Below the pieces are notes generated by a model. It did no database searches. It saw only the letters and a list, made by a program, of their open reading frames with translations, and was not told where the DNA came from. Below are positions 8,435 through 17,543 of a stretch of 64,000 nt of DNA, piece by piece. Source of the stretch: CAWJTV01 sp963845695. Lineage in GTDB: Bacteria; Planctomycetota; Planctomycetia; Isosphaerales; Isosphaeraceae. The translations under genes and the position numbers were made by a program. The stretch spans positions 124,001 to 188,000 of the forward strand of contig CAWJTQ010000016.1 in assembly GCA_963845695.1 (NCBI GenBank), given 5' to 3'. How positions within the stretch are numbered: position 1 is the stretch's first letter; every line of letters begins with the position of its first letter.

Positions 8435-9691
8435 ATGCGGGCCGAAATCATCTCGATCGGCAGCGAGCTGGTCAGCGGGCAGAGCCTGGATACCAATAGC
8501 CGATGGCTGAGCCAGCAGCTCGGGTCGCTGGGCATCACGGTGGCGTTCCATACGACGCTGGGTGACGACATGGCGGACCACGTGGCCACGTTCCGGGCTG
8601 CTTTTGACCGGGCCGACCTGGTCATGATGACGGGTGGGCTGGGACCCACCCAGGACGACCTGACACGCGACGCACTGGCCGCATGCGCCGGGGAGCCTCT
8701 AGTGGAAGACCCGGCATCCCTGGCGGCGATCGAGGCGATGTTCGCCCGGCGCAATCGGGTCATGGCCGATCGGAATCGCGTCCAGGCGCGATTCCCCCGG
8801 TCCGCCGAGCCGCTCGAGAACCCGATCGGGACCGCGCCCGGCATCTGGATGCGGATCGGACGGGCGACAATCGCTTGCCTGCCCGGCGTCCCGTCCGAGA
8901 TGAAGCGGATGTTCCAGGATCAAGTGGTCCCCAGACTGCGACGGCTGGGATGGGGCGGTCGGGTGATCCTCCATCGGAAGATCAACCTCTTCGGCAAGGG
9001 AGAATCCGAGATCGAGGCCCAGGCGATGGACTTGACAGCCCGGGGTCGTGTCCCGGAGGTCGGGATCACGGCGTCCGACGCGACCATCAGTTTCCGGATC
9101 ACAGCCGAAGCCGCGACCGAGGAAGAAGCCCGCCACCTGATCGAGCCGACCGCCGAGCTGATCTACCAGCGGTTCGGTAGTCTAGTCGTGGGCGAGGACA
9201 GCGACGACGTCGCCGAGGCCGCGGCCGCACAGCTCGCCCGCACTAACTCCACACTGGCCACGGCCGAGTCCTGCACCGGCGGTCTGATCGCCCGAATGAT
9301 CACGGCGATTCCGGGGGTCAGCTCCTCGTACCTCGGCGGGGTCGTCACCTACGCCAACGCGGCCAAGACCGAGCTTCTGGGCGTGCCGGTCGAGATGCTC
9401 GCGGCCCACGGGGCGGTCAGCCCGGAGGTGGCCGCGGCCATGGCCGAGGGCGTGCGAACGCGGCTCCGTGCGACGGTGGGCATCAGCACCACGGGCGTCG
9501 CCGGACCGGCTGGCGGCACACCTGAAAAACCCGTGGGGTTGGTCTACCTCGGCCTGTCCACCGCGAAAGGGACCCAGACCCGTCGACTGGACATGGGGGC
9601 CGAACGACCCCGCGACTTCATCCAGCTCCTGGCGTCCAAGGCCGCTCTCAACTGGGCGAGACTGGCGTTGCTGGAGGCATCCAGTCCGTGA
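8435..9691 (+). CDS. cinA: CinA-family competence/damage-inducible protein
   Basis: A 418-residue two-domain CinA. The N-terminal MoaB/MogA-like domain (MRAEIISIGSELVSGQ, MMTGGLGPTQDDLTRDA) corresponds to ADP-ribose pyrophosphatase-type activity in characterised homologues. The C-terminal domain (TAESCTGGLIARMITAIPG ... STTGVAGPAGGTPEKPVG) corresponds to nicotinamide-nucleotide amidohydrolase (PncC-type). Together they imply pyridine-nucleotide salvage. ATG 8435 follows GGGGAG at the right distance and begins the conserved core; an upstream in-frame ATG-like start at 8384 adds unconserved residues. Confidence 0.95.
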   Translation: MRAEIISIGSELVSGQSLDTNSRWLSQQLGSLGITVAFHTTLGDDMADHVATFRAAFDRADLVMMTGGLGPTQDDLTRDALAACAGEPLVEDPASLAAIEAMFARRNRVMADRNRVQARFPRSAEPLENPIGTAPGIWMRIGRATIACLPGVPSEMKRMFQDQVVPRLRRLGWGGRVILHRKINLFGKGESEIEAQAMDLTARGRVPEVGITASDATISFRITAEAATEEEARHLIEPTAELIYQRFGSLVVGEDSDDVAEAAAAQLARTNSTLATAESCTGGLIARMITAIPGVSSSYLGGVVTYANAAKTELLGVPVEMLAAHGAVSPEVAAAMAEGVRTRLRATVGISTTGVAGPAGGTPEKPVGLVYLGLSTAKGTQTRRLDMGAERPRDFIQLLASKAALNWARLALLEASSP

Positions 9692-9745
9692 AACAGCCAG
9701 GAGCGCAAACCTCAGCTCTACGCCGGAAACTCCACAGGTAATCTC

Positions 9746-10081
9746 ATGGCAAACATCTACGAAGACCACACAGTCTCGCGCGAGGACTTCAACCGGTTGG
9801 CTGCCGAATGGAAGTCGCAAGCCGGGTTTCTGGCCTCGCCGAGTAGGATCGCGGAGTTGCCCGCCTACCGAAGGATCATCGCCATGGGATCCGCTACCGT
9901 CCCGCTTATCCTTGACGAGTTGCGCCGCGATCCAGACCATTGGTTCGTCGCGATGAAGAGAATCACCGGTGAGGATCCCGTACCCGAAGATGCGCGGGGC
10001 GACATCGACTGAATGGCTCAAGCCTGGTTGAATTGGGGGCACACCCATCGAGTCCAGTCGATGGTGGAAGCTGGACTTTGA
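9746..10081 (+). CDS. Small conserved hypothetical protein with in-frame TGA
   Basis: The frame from ATG 9746 gives 88 residues to a TGA at 10010-10012. The core reads LPAYRRIIAMGSATVPLILD and DHWFVAMKRITGEDPVPED. As I recall the family, homologues continue through a motif like G...xMAxAWLxWG. Here the same frame right after the TGA gives MAQAWLNWGHTH and ends at 10079-10081. The protein therefore looks truncated by one nonsense change (or a base error) near its C-terminus. Function unknown; it converges on the next gene with a 16-base gap. Confidence 0.6.
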
Positions 10082-10097
10082 CGTCGAACGGCCAGAC

Positions 10098-10652
10098 TCA
10101 ACTCTCCGAAAGCCAATCCGGGACGAGAGACAGCGAATCGCTCAGTTCCTCATCGGTCACGAGTCCTCCGACGACCTCACGAAGCACGACGAGTGTGGCC
10201 CGGTCAACCAGTTCCTGCCACGCCCGTATCGCCTTTTGCAGATGCTCCACGAACCAGCCATATTCCACGAACTGTTGTGGGCCAGCCCCCGTGAGGTGGT
10301 GGACCAAGCGTCCACTATCGGGAAGGCCGTACCCATAGAGCTCGAATCGATCCGCGTGGATGATCAACGGACGTGACCCGTCAGGCGGCGTGAGCAGGCT
10401 TGCAAACAGATCACCCATCGACCACAGGTCCGCCCACTCTGCGAAATAGAGCACCGGCAGAGAGAGTGCGTGAGTGCGCAACTGCTCCGCAAATGCATCC
10501 GCTCGGCGGCGCACGCTCGAAGGCCATTGCTCGCTCGACCATACGTCCGGATCGTCGGTCTGCCGTGCCGAGGCCCATTCCTGGAGTCGAAGCATTGCCA
10601 CCTCCGCTGCCTGACCGCCGACCTTCGCGACCGTTATCCGTTGCGTTGCCAA
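10098..10652 (-). CDS. Hypothetical protein
   Basis: A 184-residue protein if started at TTG 10652, which has GGAGGTG just upstream and opens the plausible core ATQRITVAKVGGQAAEVAML; an in-frame start at 10742 is the alternative. It is soluble and rich in Trp and aromatic residues (LPVLYFAEWADLWSMGD). I recognise no catalytic motif or named domain. It is followed and preceded by other small unassigned genes on the same strand, possibly one transcript. Confidence 0.5.
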   Translation of the reverse strand: MATQRITVAKVGGQAAEVAMLRLQEWASARQTDDPDVWSSEQWPSSVRRRADAFAEQLRTHALSLPVLYFAEWADLWSMGDLFASLLTPPDGSRPLIIHADRFELYGYGLPDSGRLVHHLTGAGPQQFVEYGWFVEHLQKAIRAWQELVDRATLVVLREVVGGLVTDEELSDSLSLVPDWLSES

Positions 10653-10754
10653 TGCAACACCTCCGACGGCGCCTGACGACGGCGCGTTGCCATCATCGAG
10701 GAGTCCGTAGCCTTCCTGTGACGTTCCCGAGGATCCGATCACTTTCGGAAACCC

Positions 10755-11159
10755 TCAATTCCGCGAGGGTGTCCCCGGCCTCCGTAGTGGTTGGCACGAG
10801 AACCGAGCCATCTTGGTTTCGTCGGATGGGAAATGATCCGACACCGCGAGCAGCCCCACCTGGACGTCTTCAAAGAAGAAGACACCTCCGACCCGGCCGG
10901 CCACGTTGACGCCGCCATGGATGAACTGCTGGTCCGCCAGCCGTACCAGTTGCAACGTACAGACCATCCCGTCCTGAGGAAACATCTGCAAACCAGTCCG
11001 GGGGACGACCGACTCGATGAATTCGTGACTGACCGGTTCTCCCAGCTTCATGAACTCCAGATTATTTCCAAAATGGTCCAGGAAGAATCCCCAGACCGGG
11101 AACAGGTCCTTGTCGTGAATGAGCTTCGTCTTCAATTCCTGCAAGCGTGAAAGATCCAA
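10755..11159 (-). CDS. Hypothetical protein
   Basis: A 134-residue protein from a TTG start (MDLSRLQELKTKLIHDKDLF, then VWGFFLDHFGNN). No domain recognised. It lies 69 bases after the preceding membrane protein gene and about 100 bases before the next gene on the same strand. The composition and Arg-rich end (SCQPLRRPGTPSRN) are unremarkable. No function can be offered. Confidence 0.5.
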   Translation of the reverse strand: MDLSRLQELKTKLIHDKDLFPVWGFFLDHFGNNLEFMKLGEPVSHEFIESVVPRTGLQMFPQDGMVCTLQLVRLADQQFIHGGVNVAGRVGGVFFFEDVQVGLLAVSDHFPSDETKMARFSCQPLRRPGTPSRN

Positions 11160-11228
11160 GAATCACCTCGGGACTGAAGTCCCCTGGGCGGGGCGCGCGA
11201 CAGTATCCAAGCGACGATCCTGGAGCGT

Positions 11229-12090
11229 CTATCGTACGCCCGACGGGACGATCTGTTGATCGTGGACTTCCCAGCCTTGCCAGATGTTCGCCGCCTGGGG
11301 GTGATGTTGGCGCAGCCAGATCGTGGCGTCATCCAGCCGGCTTTCCCGCTCTTTTTCCGCACGGATCGCGCCGAGCAACCTGGTCGCTAGCTCGCCACGG
11401 GCGTCCACGGAATGGGAGAAGTCTTCCAGCTCGGCGACCATTGCCGGGTCGGGACTGGACCCCGGCAGCAATGCCAGAGCATAGGTCGCCCACAAGCCGA
11501 CCATCGGGTCGGCGTGCTGTTTCAGCTCCTCCATCGGTTCGCGCGGGATGTCGTACCCACGCCCCGCGCCGTACGCCAGACGGCGCGACAGAAGCAATCG
11601 GAGCCAGTCGGGCCAGCCAGCGCCTGCGCGCGACAACCATCGCGTAGCTCCGAGGGTCGCGCGCGACCAGCTCGGTCGACACCGACTCGGCCAGCAGGTA
11701 CCGGGCCAGGTCGGGCAAGTCTTTCCTCAGGCTCAGCTCCATCTTTTGAGTGTCGGCGAATCGGGGATTCCCGCCCAGCCGGAACGCCGCCTGGATGCGC
11801 TCGGCCTCCGGACGATTCCGGTCAGACAGGGCGTAGACGTCCGCCCAGATGTCCCGATTGTTCCAGACGCCGTAGCCGAACCAACCGATCAGCGCCAGCA
11901 GGATCAACAGGCCGGCGATCCCGAGATAGAAGAGCCCGCCGTATTTCTCCCGCTGACTCCGCGCCGGGGCCGGCGCCGAAGCGGGAACACCGGGATTCAG
12001 GATCGGCAGGTCTGGGAACCGCACCGGACCTCTTTCAGAGTTGTTCGACGACGAGCCCTCGCGATTGCCGTTCAACGGTCGATCCTTCAA
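11229..12090 (-). CDS. Hypothetical single-pass membrane protein (frameshifted)
   Basis: The N-terminal part has a Pro/Ala-rich cytoplasmic segment, then one membrane helix (GLFYLGIAGLLILLALIGWF, about residues 50-70), then alpha-helical sequence resembling TPR/HEAT-like repeats (RPEAERIQAAFRLGGNPRF, LPDLARYLLAESVS). Near 11636-11645 the frame shifts: RSYAMVV continues as ARAGAGWPDWLRLLLSRRLA in the next frame, and then runs to 11229. Both halves look real, so an indel in GCGCGCG-rich sequence is likely. It begins (TTG 12090) 12 bases after the radical SAM stop and so is probably its operon partner. Confidence 0.6.
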
Positions 12091-12102
12091 AGCCCCGGAT
12101 TC

Positions 12103-13662
12103 TCAATAAGAGTTGATCAGTTGCAGTTCCGGGTTGGCCACCCGCTTGGCCAACTGGTAGGCATGATAATGCATCGCCATGTGGAACAGGTAGAGCAGGA
12201 CGAGCCCGGGGCGCCGGTGGACTTTCACGAATCGCCAGAGGCGCTTGCGGTACTCGCGGCGGAGACGCGCCTCGCCGACACGGGTCATCAGCCGGGCGAA
12301 CAGGCCGATCCCTTGGAACGTCATGAGCACCTCGAGCGGGAACGAGCGGGGCCAGGAGAGCCAGTAGCGCCGCTTCCTGATGCCGACGTCGAACGAGGGC
12401 TTGAGGAACAGGGACTCGGCGCGTTCGAAGTAGGCCGCGGGGTCGTAGAGCTCATTCATCACGCGGATGTAACCATCGCGCAGCTCTTCGCGGGTCATCA
12501 AGAGTGGGATGACGTTAGTGCCATATTCGCAGGTGTCGGCCCGGTCGAGCCGTCCGTCCGCGGCGAGCCGGTCGTGCAGCGGCGTCTTGGGAATCGCCGA
12601 GAGCATGCCGCTCATGGCGAAGGCGATCCGCGAGTCTTGGATGAACTGGACCTGGCGGTCGAAGATCCGTTCGTCGTCGTGATCGAACCCCATGATCATG
12701 CCGCACCAGACCTCCATGCCGGCCTCCTGGATGCGATGGACTTTTTCCAGCAGCGTTCCCCCGCCGCGGACGTTTTGAAACTTCTTGGCCTCGCGGAGCG
12801 AATCCTCGTCGGGGCTCTCGATGCCGATGAACGTGGCAATGAAGTTGGCCTGGACCATCAGGTCGATCAATTCCGGGTCGTCGGCCAGGTCGATCGACGC
12901 CTCGGTGAAGAGCGTCAACGGATAGTTGTGCCGCTCCTGCCAGACGATCACATCGCGGAGGACCTCCTTGATCGCCTTCTTGTTGCCGATCAGGTTGTCG
13001 TTGACGATGAAGACGATCGGGATCCGCGTCTTGTGGATCGCTTCGAGTTCGGCGATCACCTGGGCGCCGGTCTTGATCCGAGGGCGTCGACCGAAGGTGA
13101 CGATGATGTCACAGAACTCGCACTGGAAGGGGCAACCTCGGGAGAATTGCAAGCTTCCGAAGCCGTAATGCTTCATCTTGAGCAGGTCGAACCGCGGCGT
13201 GGGCACCTTGGTCATGTCGGTCTTGTCGGCCTGTTCGTAGCGGAAGGCGTGTCGAGCCTCCCGCCACTCGTCGAGGAAACGCGGCCAGGTCTCCTCGGCC
13301 TCGCCGACGAAGATCGTGTCGACGAGGTCTTCGAAATAGTCCTCCTGGACGGTCACCCACGGGCCGCCCACCACGCAGAAGCAGCCGCGCCGTTTCAGCT
13401 CGGCGAGGATCTCCTTCATGCGGAACCGTTGCACGCTCATCCCTGTAAGGCCCACGATGTCGGCCCGCTGGCAACGTTCCCAGTCGATTGGCTCGACATT
13501 CTCGTCGATCAGCGTGACCGTGTGCTCCTGCGGCGTCAACGCCGCCAAGAGCGGAAGGCAGGCCACGGGAAGATTGGCCCGCTTGCCCAGGAACGGCAGC
13601 GCATGCTCCATCCCCCAGTACGAAATCTCGAACCGAGGGTTGATCAACACGATATCAGCCAT
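12103..13662 (-). CDS. B12-binding radical SAM protein
   Basis: A 519-residue enzyme. Residues 1-150 form a cobalamin-binding-type Rossmann domain (ADIVLINPRFE, ADIVGLTGMSV, VVGGPWVTV), without the classical DxHxxG. Residues about 165-370 form the radical SAM barrel, with the 4Fe-4S cysteines at C177, C181 and C184 (SRGCPFQCEFCD). The C-terminus resembles DUF4070 and is amphipathic. The closest architecture I know is the HpnP/HpnR-like or methyltransferase class of B12 radical SAM enzymes, some of which modify hopanoids or lipids. The actual substrate is not evident. ATG 13662 begins the conserved domain; upstream residues to 13749 look like leader. Confidence 0.9.
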   Translation of the reverse strand: MADIVLINPRFEISYWGMEHALPFLGKRANLPVACLPLLAALTPQEHTVTLIDENVEPIDWERCQRADIVGLTGMSVQRFRMKEILAELKRRGCFCVVGGPWVTVQEDYFEDLVDTIFVGEAEETWPRFLDEWREARHAFRYEQADKTDMTKVPTPRFDLLKMKHYGFGSLQFSRGCPFQCEFCDIIVTFGRRPRIKTGAQVIAELEAIHKTRIPIVFIVNDNLIGNKKAIKEVLRDVIVWQERHNYPLTLFTEASIDLADDPELIDLMVQANFIATFIGIESPDEDSLREAKKFQNVRGGGTLLEKVHRIQEAGMEVWCGMIMGFDHDDERIFDRQVQFIQDSRIAFAMSGMLSAIPKTPLHDRLAADGRLDRADTCEYGTNVIPLLMTREELRDGYIRVMNELYDPAAYFERAESLFLKPSFDVGIRKRRYWLSWPRSFPLEVLMTFQGIGLFARLMTRVGEARLRREYRKRLWRFVKVHRRPGLVLLYLFHMAMHYHAYQLAKRVANPELQLINSY

Positions 13663-13747
13663 CGATGGACGAACCCCCTGAACGCCTCCGCAGAAGGCGG
13701 GGCGGACTACCTTTGGTTGGTGCGGTGAACGGCCGGTCGCGTATTCC

Positions 13748-13777
13748 AATATACTACAAGATCAGGATGTTAGCCAA
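13748..13777 (-). promoter_or_regulatory. Candidate sigma-70-type promoter of the radical SAM gene
   Basis: On the minus strand TTGGCT (13777-13772), an 18-base spacer and TATATT (13753-13748) match a -35/-10 pair. This predicts a start near 13741 and a leader of roughly 80 bases before ATG 13662. The surrounding stretch is AT-rich compared with neighbouring genes. It is a consensus match only. Confidence 0.4.
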
Positions 13778-13958
13778 ATTAGGGCCATTCTCCTAGTGGA
13801 TAGTGCGGACAGTCGAACGAATGTCGACCACGTTTGTTCGGCGGAGAGCCGGCTGCGAGATGAGGTGCTAAAGCGTCTCGGTCACCAACCGGCCTCGCGA
13901 GATCGAGATCGGGAGACTAAACTAGATCTTCGTACTAAAGTGATTTTGGAGATGCAAC

Positions 13959-14174
13959 ATGGCCATCCTGACGCCCGAAGGCATCGTTGAAAACGGCCAG
14001 ATTCGGCTGCCTGACGACGTGACGCTGCCGGAGCACACCAAAACCTACGTGGTGATACCCGCCATTCAGAGTGCACGGACGTCGCACATCTACAGTCCGC
14101 GCCTGGCACATCTCGAGCAAGCCGCCGAATTCGCCGTGCAGGTTATCGAGGTGCCACCTGATGTCGAGCTATGA
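13959..14174 (+). CDS. Small AbrB/antitoxin-like protein
   Basis: A 71-residue protein: TPEGIVENGQIRLPDDVTLP is the swapped-hairpin-like start seen in AbrB/MazE-type small proteins, followed by TKTYVVIPAI and the recurring IYSPRLAHLEQAAEF box. In planctomycetes and cyanobacteria I know this type as the upstream partner of a small retropepsin-like gene. Here the following frame starts at 14161 inside this gene (14-base overlap), fitting that pairing. It may bind DNA or its partner protein; unproven. Confidence 0.65.
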   Translation: MAILTPEGIVENGQIRLPDDVTLPEHTKTYVVIPAIQSARTSHIYSPRLAHLEQAAEFAVQVIEVPPDVEL

Positions 14175-14262
14175 CGCATCGTATTTCGATCCGCCGGCAC
14201 TCGTTATCGCGGTGACTCTGTTTGAACTGCAAACCCAACAATGGTCCGAGCACTCGACGTAG
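14161..14262 (+). pseudogene. Truncated retropepsin-like aspartyl protease N-terminus
   Basis: The frame from ATG 14161 reads MSSYDASYFDPPALVIAVTL and stops after 33 residues. It resembles the start of small clan-AA aspartyl proteases (YD...FDPPAPV..VTL...), but the catalytic DTG/DSG segment expected soon afterwards is absent. The overlap with the upstream AbrB-like gene supports the identity. I therefore call it a gene remnant truncated by deletion. The match is short. Confidence 0.4.
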
Positions 14263-14329
14263 TCAGTGAAAGTCGGATTGAGACTCATCTTGAGATTGGT
14301 ATCAACGATCCTTCTGAAGGAATTCGAGA

Positions 14330-15484
14330 ATGCGCAAGCCGCGATTGATGACACCTGGTCCTGCGATGGTCCCCGAAGATGTGCTCCTGGAGCTGGCCCG
14401 GCCGGTGATTCACCACCGCTCGAACGAGGCGAAGCAGGTGATCACGGAGGTGGTGGCCGGGTTGAAAGAAGTCTTCCAGACCCAGAACGACGTGTTGATC
14501 CTCACCGCTTCGGGCACGGGGGCGATGGAAGCGGCCTTGGTCAACGCGGTGCCATCCGGTGGCAAGGCTCTGGTCCTGAACGCGGGCGTCTTCTCGGCGC
14601 GGTGGGGCAACATCTGCAAGGCGTTCGGTGTCAGTGTGGTCTCAGTCGATTTCGAGTGGGGTCAGCCGGTCAACCCGGATCGCGTAGCCGAGGCGCTGCG
14701 GCAGCACCCTGATACGGCGTGCGTCATGGGGACCCTGAGCGAGACTTCCACCGGAACCGGGCACCCGGTCGAGGCGATCGGTCGCGTCGTCGCCGAGACA
14801 CCCGCGCTCTTCGCCGTCGACGGCATCTCGGGCGTCGGCGCGATGGAGTGCCGGACCGACGAGTGGGGCATCGACCTGCTCTGCGTCGGCTCGCAGAAGG
14901 CCCTGATGATCCCGCCGGGCCTGGCGTTCGTGGCCGTCAGCCCCAAGGCCTGGGCCAGGATCGACGCTTTCGACTCGCCGAGCTACTACTTCAACCTCAA
15001 AGCCGCCCGCAAGAAGATGAAGGAGTTCGACACGCCCTACACACCGGCCCACACCTTGATCCTGGCCCTGCGCACGGCCCTGCGGCGGATCCAGGAGGAG
15101 GGGATCGAGAACGTCTGGCAAAGGCATCGTCGGATGAGCGAAGCCTGCCAGGCGGGCGTCCAGGCGCTGGGCCTTGAGCTCTTCAGCTCCCGGCCCGCCG
15201 AGGGTCTGACTGCCTTCTGCGTGCCCGATGGGCTCAAGGATAGCCAGATCCGCAACGCCCTGACCGAGCGGTTCGGCATCACCGCCGTCGGCGGCCAGGA
15301 CAAACTCAAGGGCAAGATCGTCCGGATCGGCCACATGGGCTACACCGACGAGCTTGACGTCATCGCCACCCTCGCCGCCCTGGAGATGACCCTCGCCGAC
15401 CTCGGACTCGAGGTCGAGCCCGGCCGCGCCGTCACCGCCGCCCAGCAGGTCTTGATCGGGCAAAAAGCCATCGAGGTCGGATGA
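14330..15484 (+). CDS. Class V PLP-dependent aminotransferase (serine/alanine-glyoxylate type)
   Basis: A 384-residue fold-type I enzyme. MTPGPAMVPEDVL opens the conserved N-terminus. ILTASGTGAMEAAL binds the cofactor phosphate. AVDGISGVGAME holds the PLP-binding Asp, and the Schiff-base lysine is in CVGSQKALMIPPGLA (about residue 190). The family transfers amino groups among serine, alanine, phosphoserine and glyoxylate or pyruvate. With serA following 300 bases downstream, the likeliest role is the transamination step of serine synthesis in place of SerC, though serine-glyoxylate exchange is also possible. Confidence 0.92.
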   Translation: MRKPRLMTPGPAMVPEDVLLELARPVIHHRSNEAKQVITEVVAGLKEVFQTQNDVLILTASGTGAMEAALVNAVPSGGKALVLNAGVFSARWGNICKAFGVSVVSVDFEWGQPVNPDRVAEALRQHPDTACVMGTLSETSTGTGHPVEAIGRVVAETPALFAVDGISGVGAMECRTDEWGIDLLCVGSQKALMIPPGLAFVAVSPKAWARIDAFDSPSYYFNLKAARKKMKEFDTPYTPAHTLILALRTALRRIQEEGIENVWQRHRRMSEACQAGVQALGLELFSSRPAEGLTAFCVPDGLKDSQIRNALTERFGITAVGGQDKLKGKIVRIGHMGYTDELDVIATLAALEMTLADLGLEVEPGRAVTAAQQVLIGQKAIEVG

Positions 15485-15516
15485 TCGATGCGACCGGAAA
15501 CTGAGGAGCGAGGACG

Positions 15517-15759
15517 ATGAGCCGCATGAGATCACAGTCGTGGTGGACTCGTCTCACGCTTCGATCGCTCATGATCCACGTTGCGTTCACGATCGCCGTC
15601 CTCGTGATCCTCTATCGCGGGGATCGCGAAGCGACTGAATCTCGGTACGGTACGCCGCTTCTGATGGCGATCGTGCTCGTGTCCAATCTCGGGATCCTTT
15701 ATGCTTACGTGTGGTACGTTGCCGGTGCGATCCGCAAAAGGCATAACCCAAATGGTTGA
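15517..15759 (+). CDS. Small membrane protein
   Basis: An 80-residue protein with two membrane helices (LMIHVAFTIAVLVILYRG and LMAIVLVSNLGILYAYVWYV) and short basic ends. No family recognised. It is wedged between the aminotransferase and serA on the same strand (32 and 27 bases apart), so it is probably in their transcript. Function unknown. Confidence 0.6.
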   Translation: MSRMRSQSWWTRLTLRSLMIHVAFTIAVLVILYRGDREATESRYGTPLLMAIVLVSNLGILYAYVWYVAGAIRKRHNPNG

Positions 15760-15786
15760 GATCAGATTGTATCGGCGTTTATCTCA

Positions 15787-17436
15787 ATGGAGCTATTGAT
15801 TGTGGCGCATCGCGTGCTGGTGACCGACAAGCTGGCGGAGGAAGGGCTCGAGAGACTGCGAAGCGAGCCGGGGATCGAGGTGGTGGTCAACACGAAGCTG
15901 GCGCAAGACCCCGCCGCCCTCAAGCGTGCGCTGGGGGAAGCTGACGGGATCGTGATCCGATCGGGGACGCAGTTGACGGCGGAAGTGCTCGAGGGGCAGT
16001 CGCGGCTCAAGGCGATCGTGCGCGCGGGCGTCGGAGTGGACAACATCGACGTGGCAGCGGCGACCCGACGGGGGATCGTCGTGATGAACACGCCCGGAGG
16101 AAACACGATCTCCACGGCGGAGCACACCATGGCGCTCTTGCTGGCCCTGGCGCGGAACGTCGCGAAGGCGAACGACAGCCTCAAATCCGGCAAGTGGGAT
16201 CGGAATAAGTTCACGGGCACGCAGCTCGAGGGAAAAACGCTGGGTGTGATCGGGCTGGGCCGGGTGGGGCTGGCTGTGGCTCGCCGGGCTCAAGGTTTTG
16301 GGATGACGATCGTGGGCTTCGACCCATTCCTGGCCGCCGAACGGGCGCAGGAGCTGGGCATCGAGAGTGTCGCGCGGCTCGACGACATCTGGGGCCGTTG
16401 CGATTTCATCACGCTGCATACGCCGATGACGGCCGAGACGCGCAACCTGATCGGCGCGACGGAGATTGCCCGGATGAAGCCCTCGGTGCGGATCATCAAC
16501 TGCGCACGGGGGGGCCTGATCGATGAGGCCGCGCTCGCCGAGGCGCTCAACGCGGGCAAGGTCGCCGGCGCAGCCATCGACGTCTTTGATCCGGAGCCAC
16601 CGCCGGCCGGTCATCCCCTGATCGGTCACCCGCTGGTCCTGGTCACGCCCCACCTCGGCGCTTCGACCGAAGAAGCTCAGGTCTCCGTCGCGGTCGAGGC
16701 CGCCCGGCTCCTGGGTGAGTTTCTCGGACGCGGCCAGGTGCGGTTCGCCGTCAATATGTCCACCCTCGACCGAGCCGAGCTCGAAGATTTGCGGCACTAC
16801 CTCAACCTGGCGTGGAGGCTCGGCATGCTTCATTGTCAGATGGATCGGGGCACGCTCAAGAACGCCCGCGTGATCTGCCGGGGCGAGGTCGCTCACAAGA
16901 ACACGAAATTGGTCACCGCGGCCTTCGCCGCGGGTTTGATGGAGTCGGCCCTGGAGGAGCAGGTCAACCTGGTCAATGCGATGGCTTTGGCTCGCGAGCG
17001 CGGCATCATCATCGAAGAGCAATCGGCCGAGGCGCCCGGTGACTTCGGCACCCTGATCCAGACCGAGGTCTGCACCGAGCGCAAGACGTATCTCGCCTCC
17101 GGGACCCTCTTCGGCAAGCAGTTCCTCCGCCTGGTCCGATTAGGCTCCTACCTGCTTGATGCCCACATCGACGGGACCCTGATGGTTTTCACGCATCGGG
17201 ACCGCCCGGGTCTGATTGGTTTTATCGGACGGACCCTCGGCGACGAGGGAGTCAACATCGCTCAGATGAACGTCGGCCGCGAGGAGCAGGGGGGCGAGGC
17301 CATCGGCGTCGTCAATCTCGACAGCGCCCCCTCGCCCAAGAGCCTGGAGGCCGTCCAGGCGCATCCCGACATCCTGAGCGTCAGCGTCATCAAGCTTCCG
17401 GCCCTGGGCGCGGTGCCGCCCTGGCTGGGGGCGTGA
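15787..17436 (+). CDS. serA: D-3-phosphoglycerate dehydrogenase
   Basis: Oxidises 3-phosphoglycerate to 3-phosphohydroxypyruvate, the first committed step to serine. At 549 residues it is the long form: split substrate-binding domain, NAD-binding Rossmann domain (LGVIGLGRVGLAVA, about 150-165), catalytic Arg in INCARGG, Glu in DVFDPEPPP and His in LVTPHLGAST. It then carries an allosteric substrate-binding domain and a C-terminal ACT domain (TLMVFTHRDRPGLIGFIGRT) for probable serine feedback. The start may instead be GTG 15802. Confidence 0.96.
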   Translation: MELLIVAHRVLVTDKLAEEGLERLRSEPGIEVVVNTKLAQDPAALKRALGEADGIVIRSGTQLTAEVLEGQSRLKAIVRAGVGVDNIDVAAATRRGIVVMNTPGGNTISTAEHTMALLLALARNVAKANDSLKSGKWDRNKFTGTQLEGKTLGVIGLGRVGLAVARRAQGFGMTIVGFDPFLAAERAQELGIESVARLDDIWGRCDFITLHTPMTAETRNLIGATEIARMKPSVRIINCARGGLIDEAALAEALNAGKVAGAAIDVFDPEPPPAGHPLIGHPLVLVTPHLGASTEEAQVSVAVEAARLLGEFLGRGQVRFAVNMSTLDRAELEDLRHYLNLAWRLGMLHCQMDRGTLKNARVICRGEVAHKNTKLVTAAFAAGLMESALEEQVNLVNAMALARERGIIIEEQSAEAPGDFGTLIQTEVCTERKTYLASGTLFGKQFLRLVRLGSYLLDAHIDGTLMVFTHRDRPGLIGFIGRTLGDEGVNIAQMNVGREEQGGEAIGVVNLDSAPSPKSLEAVQAHPDILSVSVIKLPALGAVPPWLGA

Positions 17437-17543
17437 AGCGTCAGCCACCGCGGCGAGAACGATCATCACGGGTTACTCGGTGATTCGGTCCGGTGATCTG
17501 GAATCTGAAAAGTCGTCGTGTGTCACGCACTGGAGGGACAGGA

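Noticed and set aside
10010..10012. The TGA as a selenocysteine codon
   Set aside because: No selenocysteine insertion hairpin was evident just downstream, the aligned motif has no Cys, and the site is near the C-terminus; nonsense change or error is simpler.
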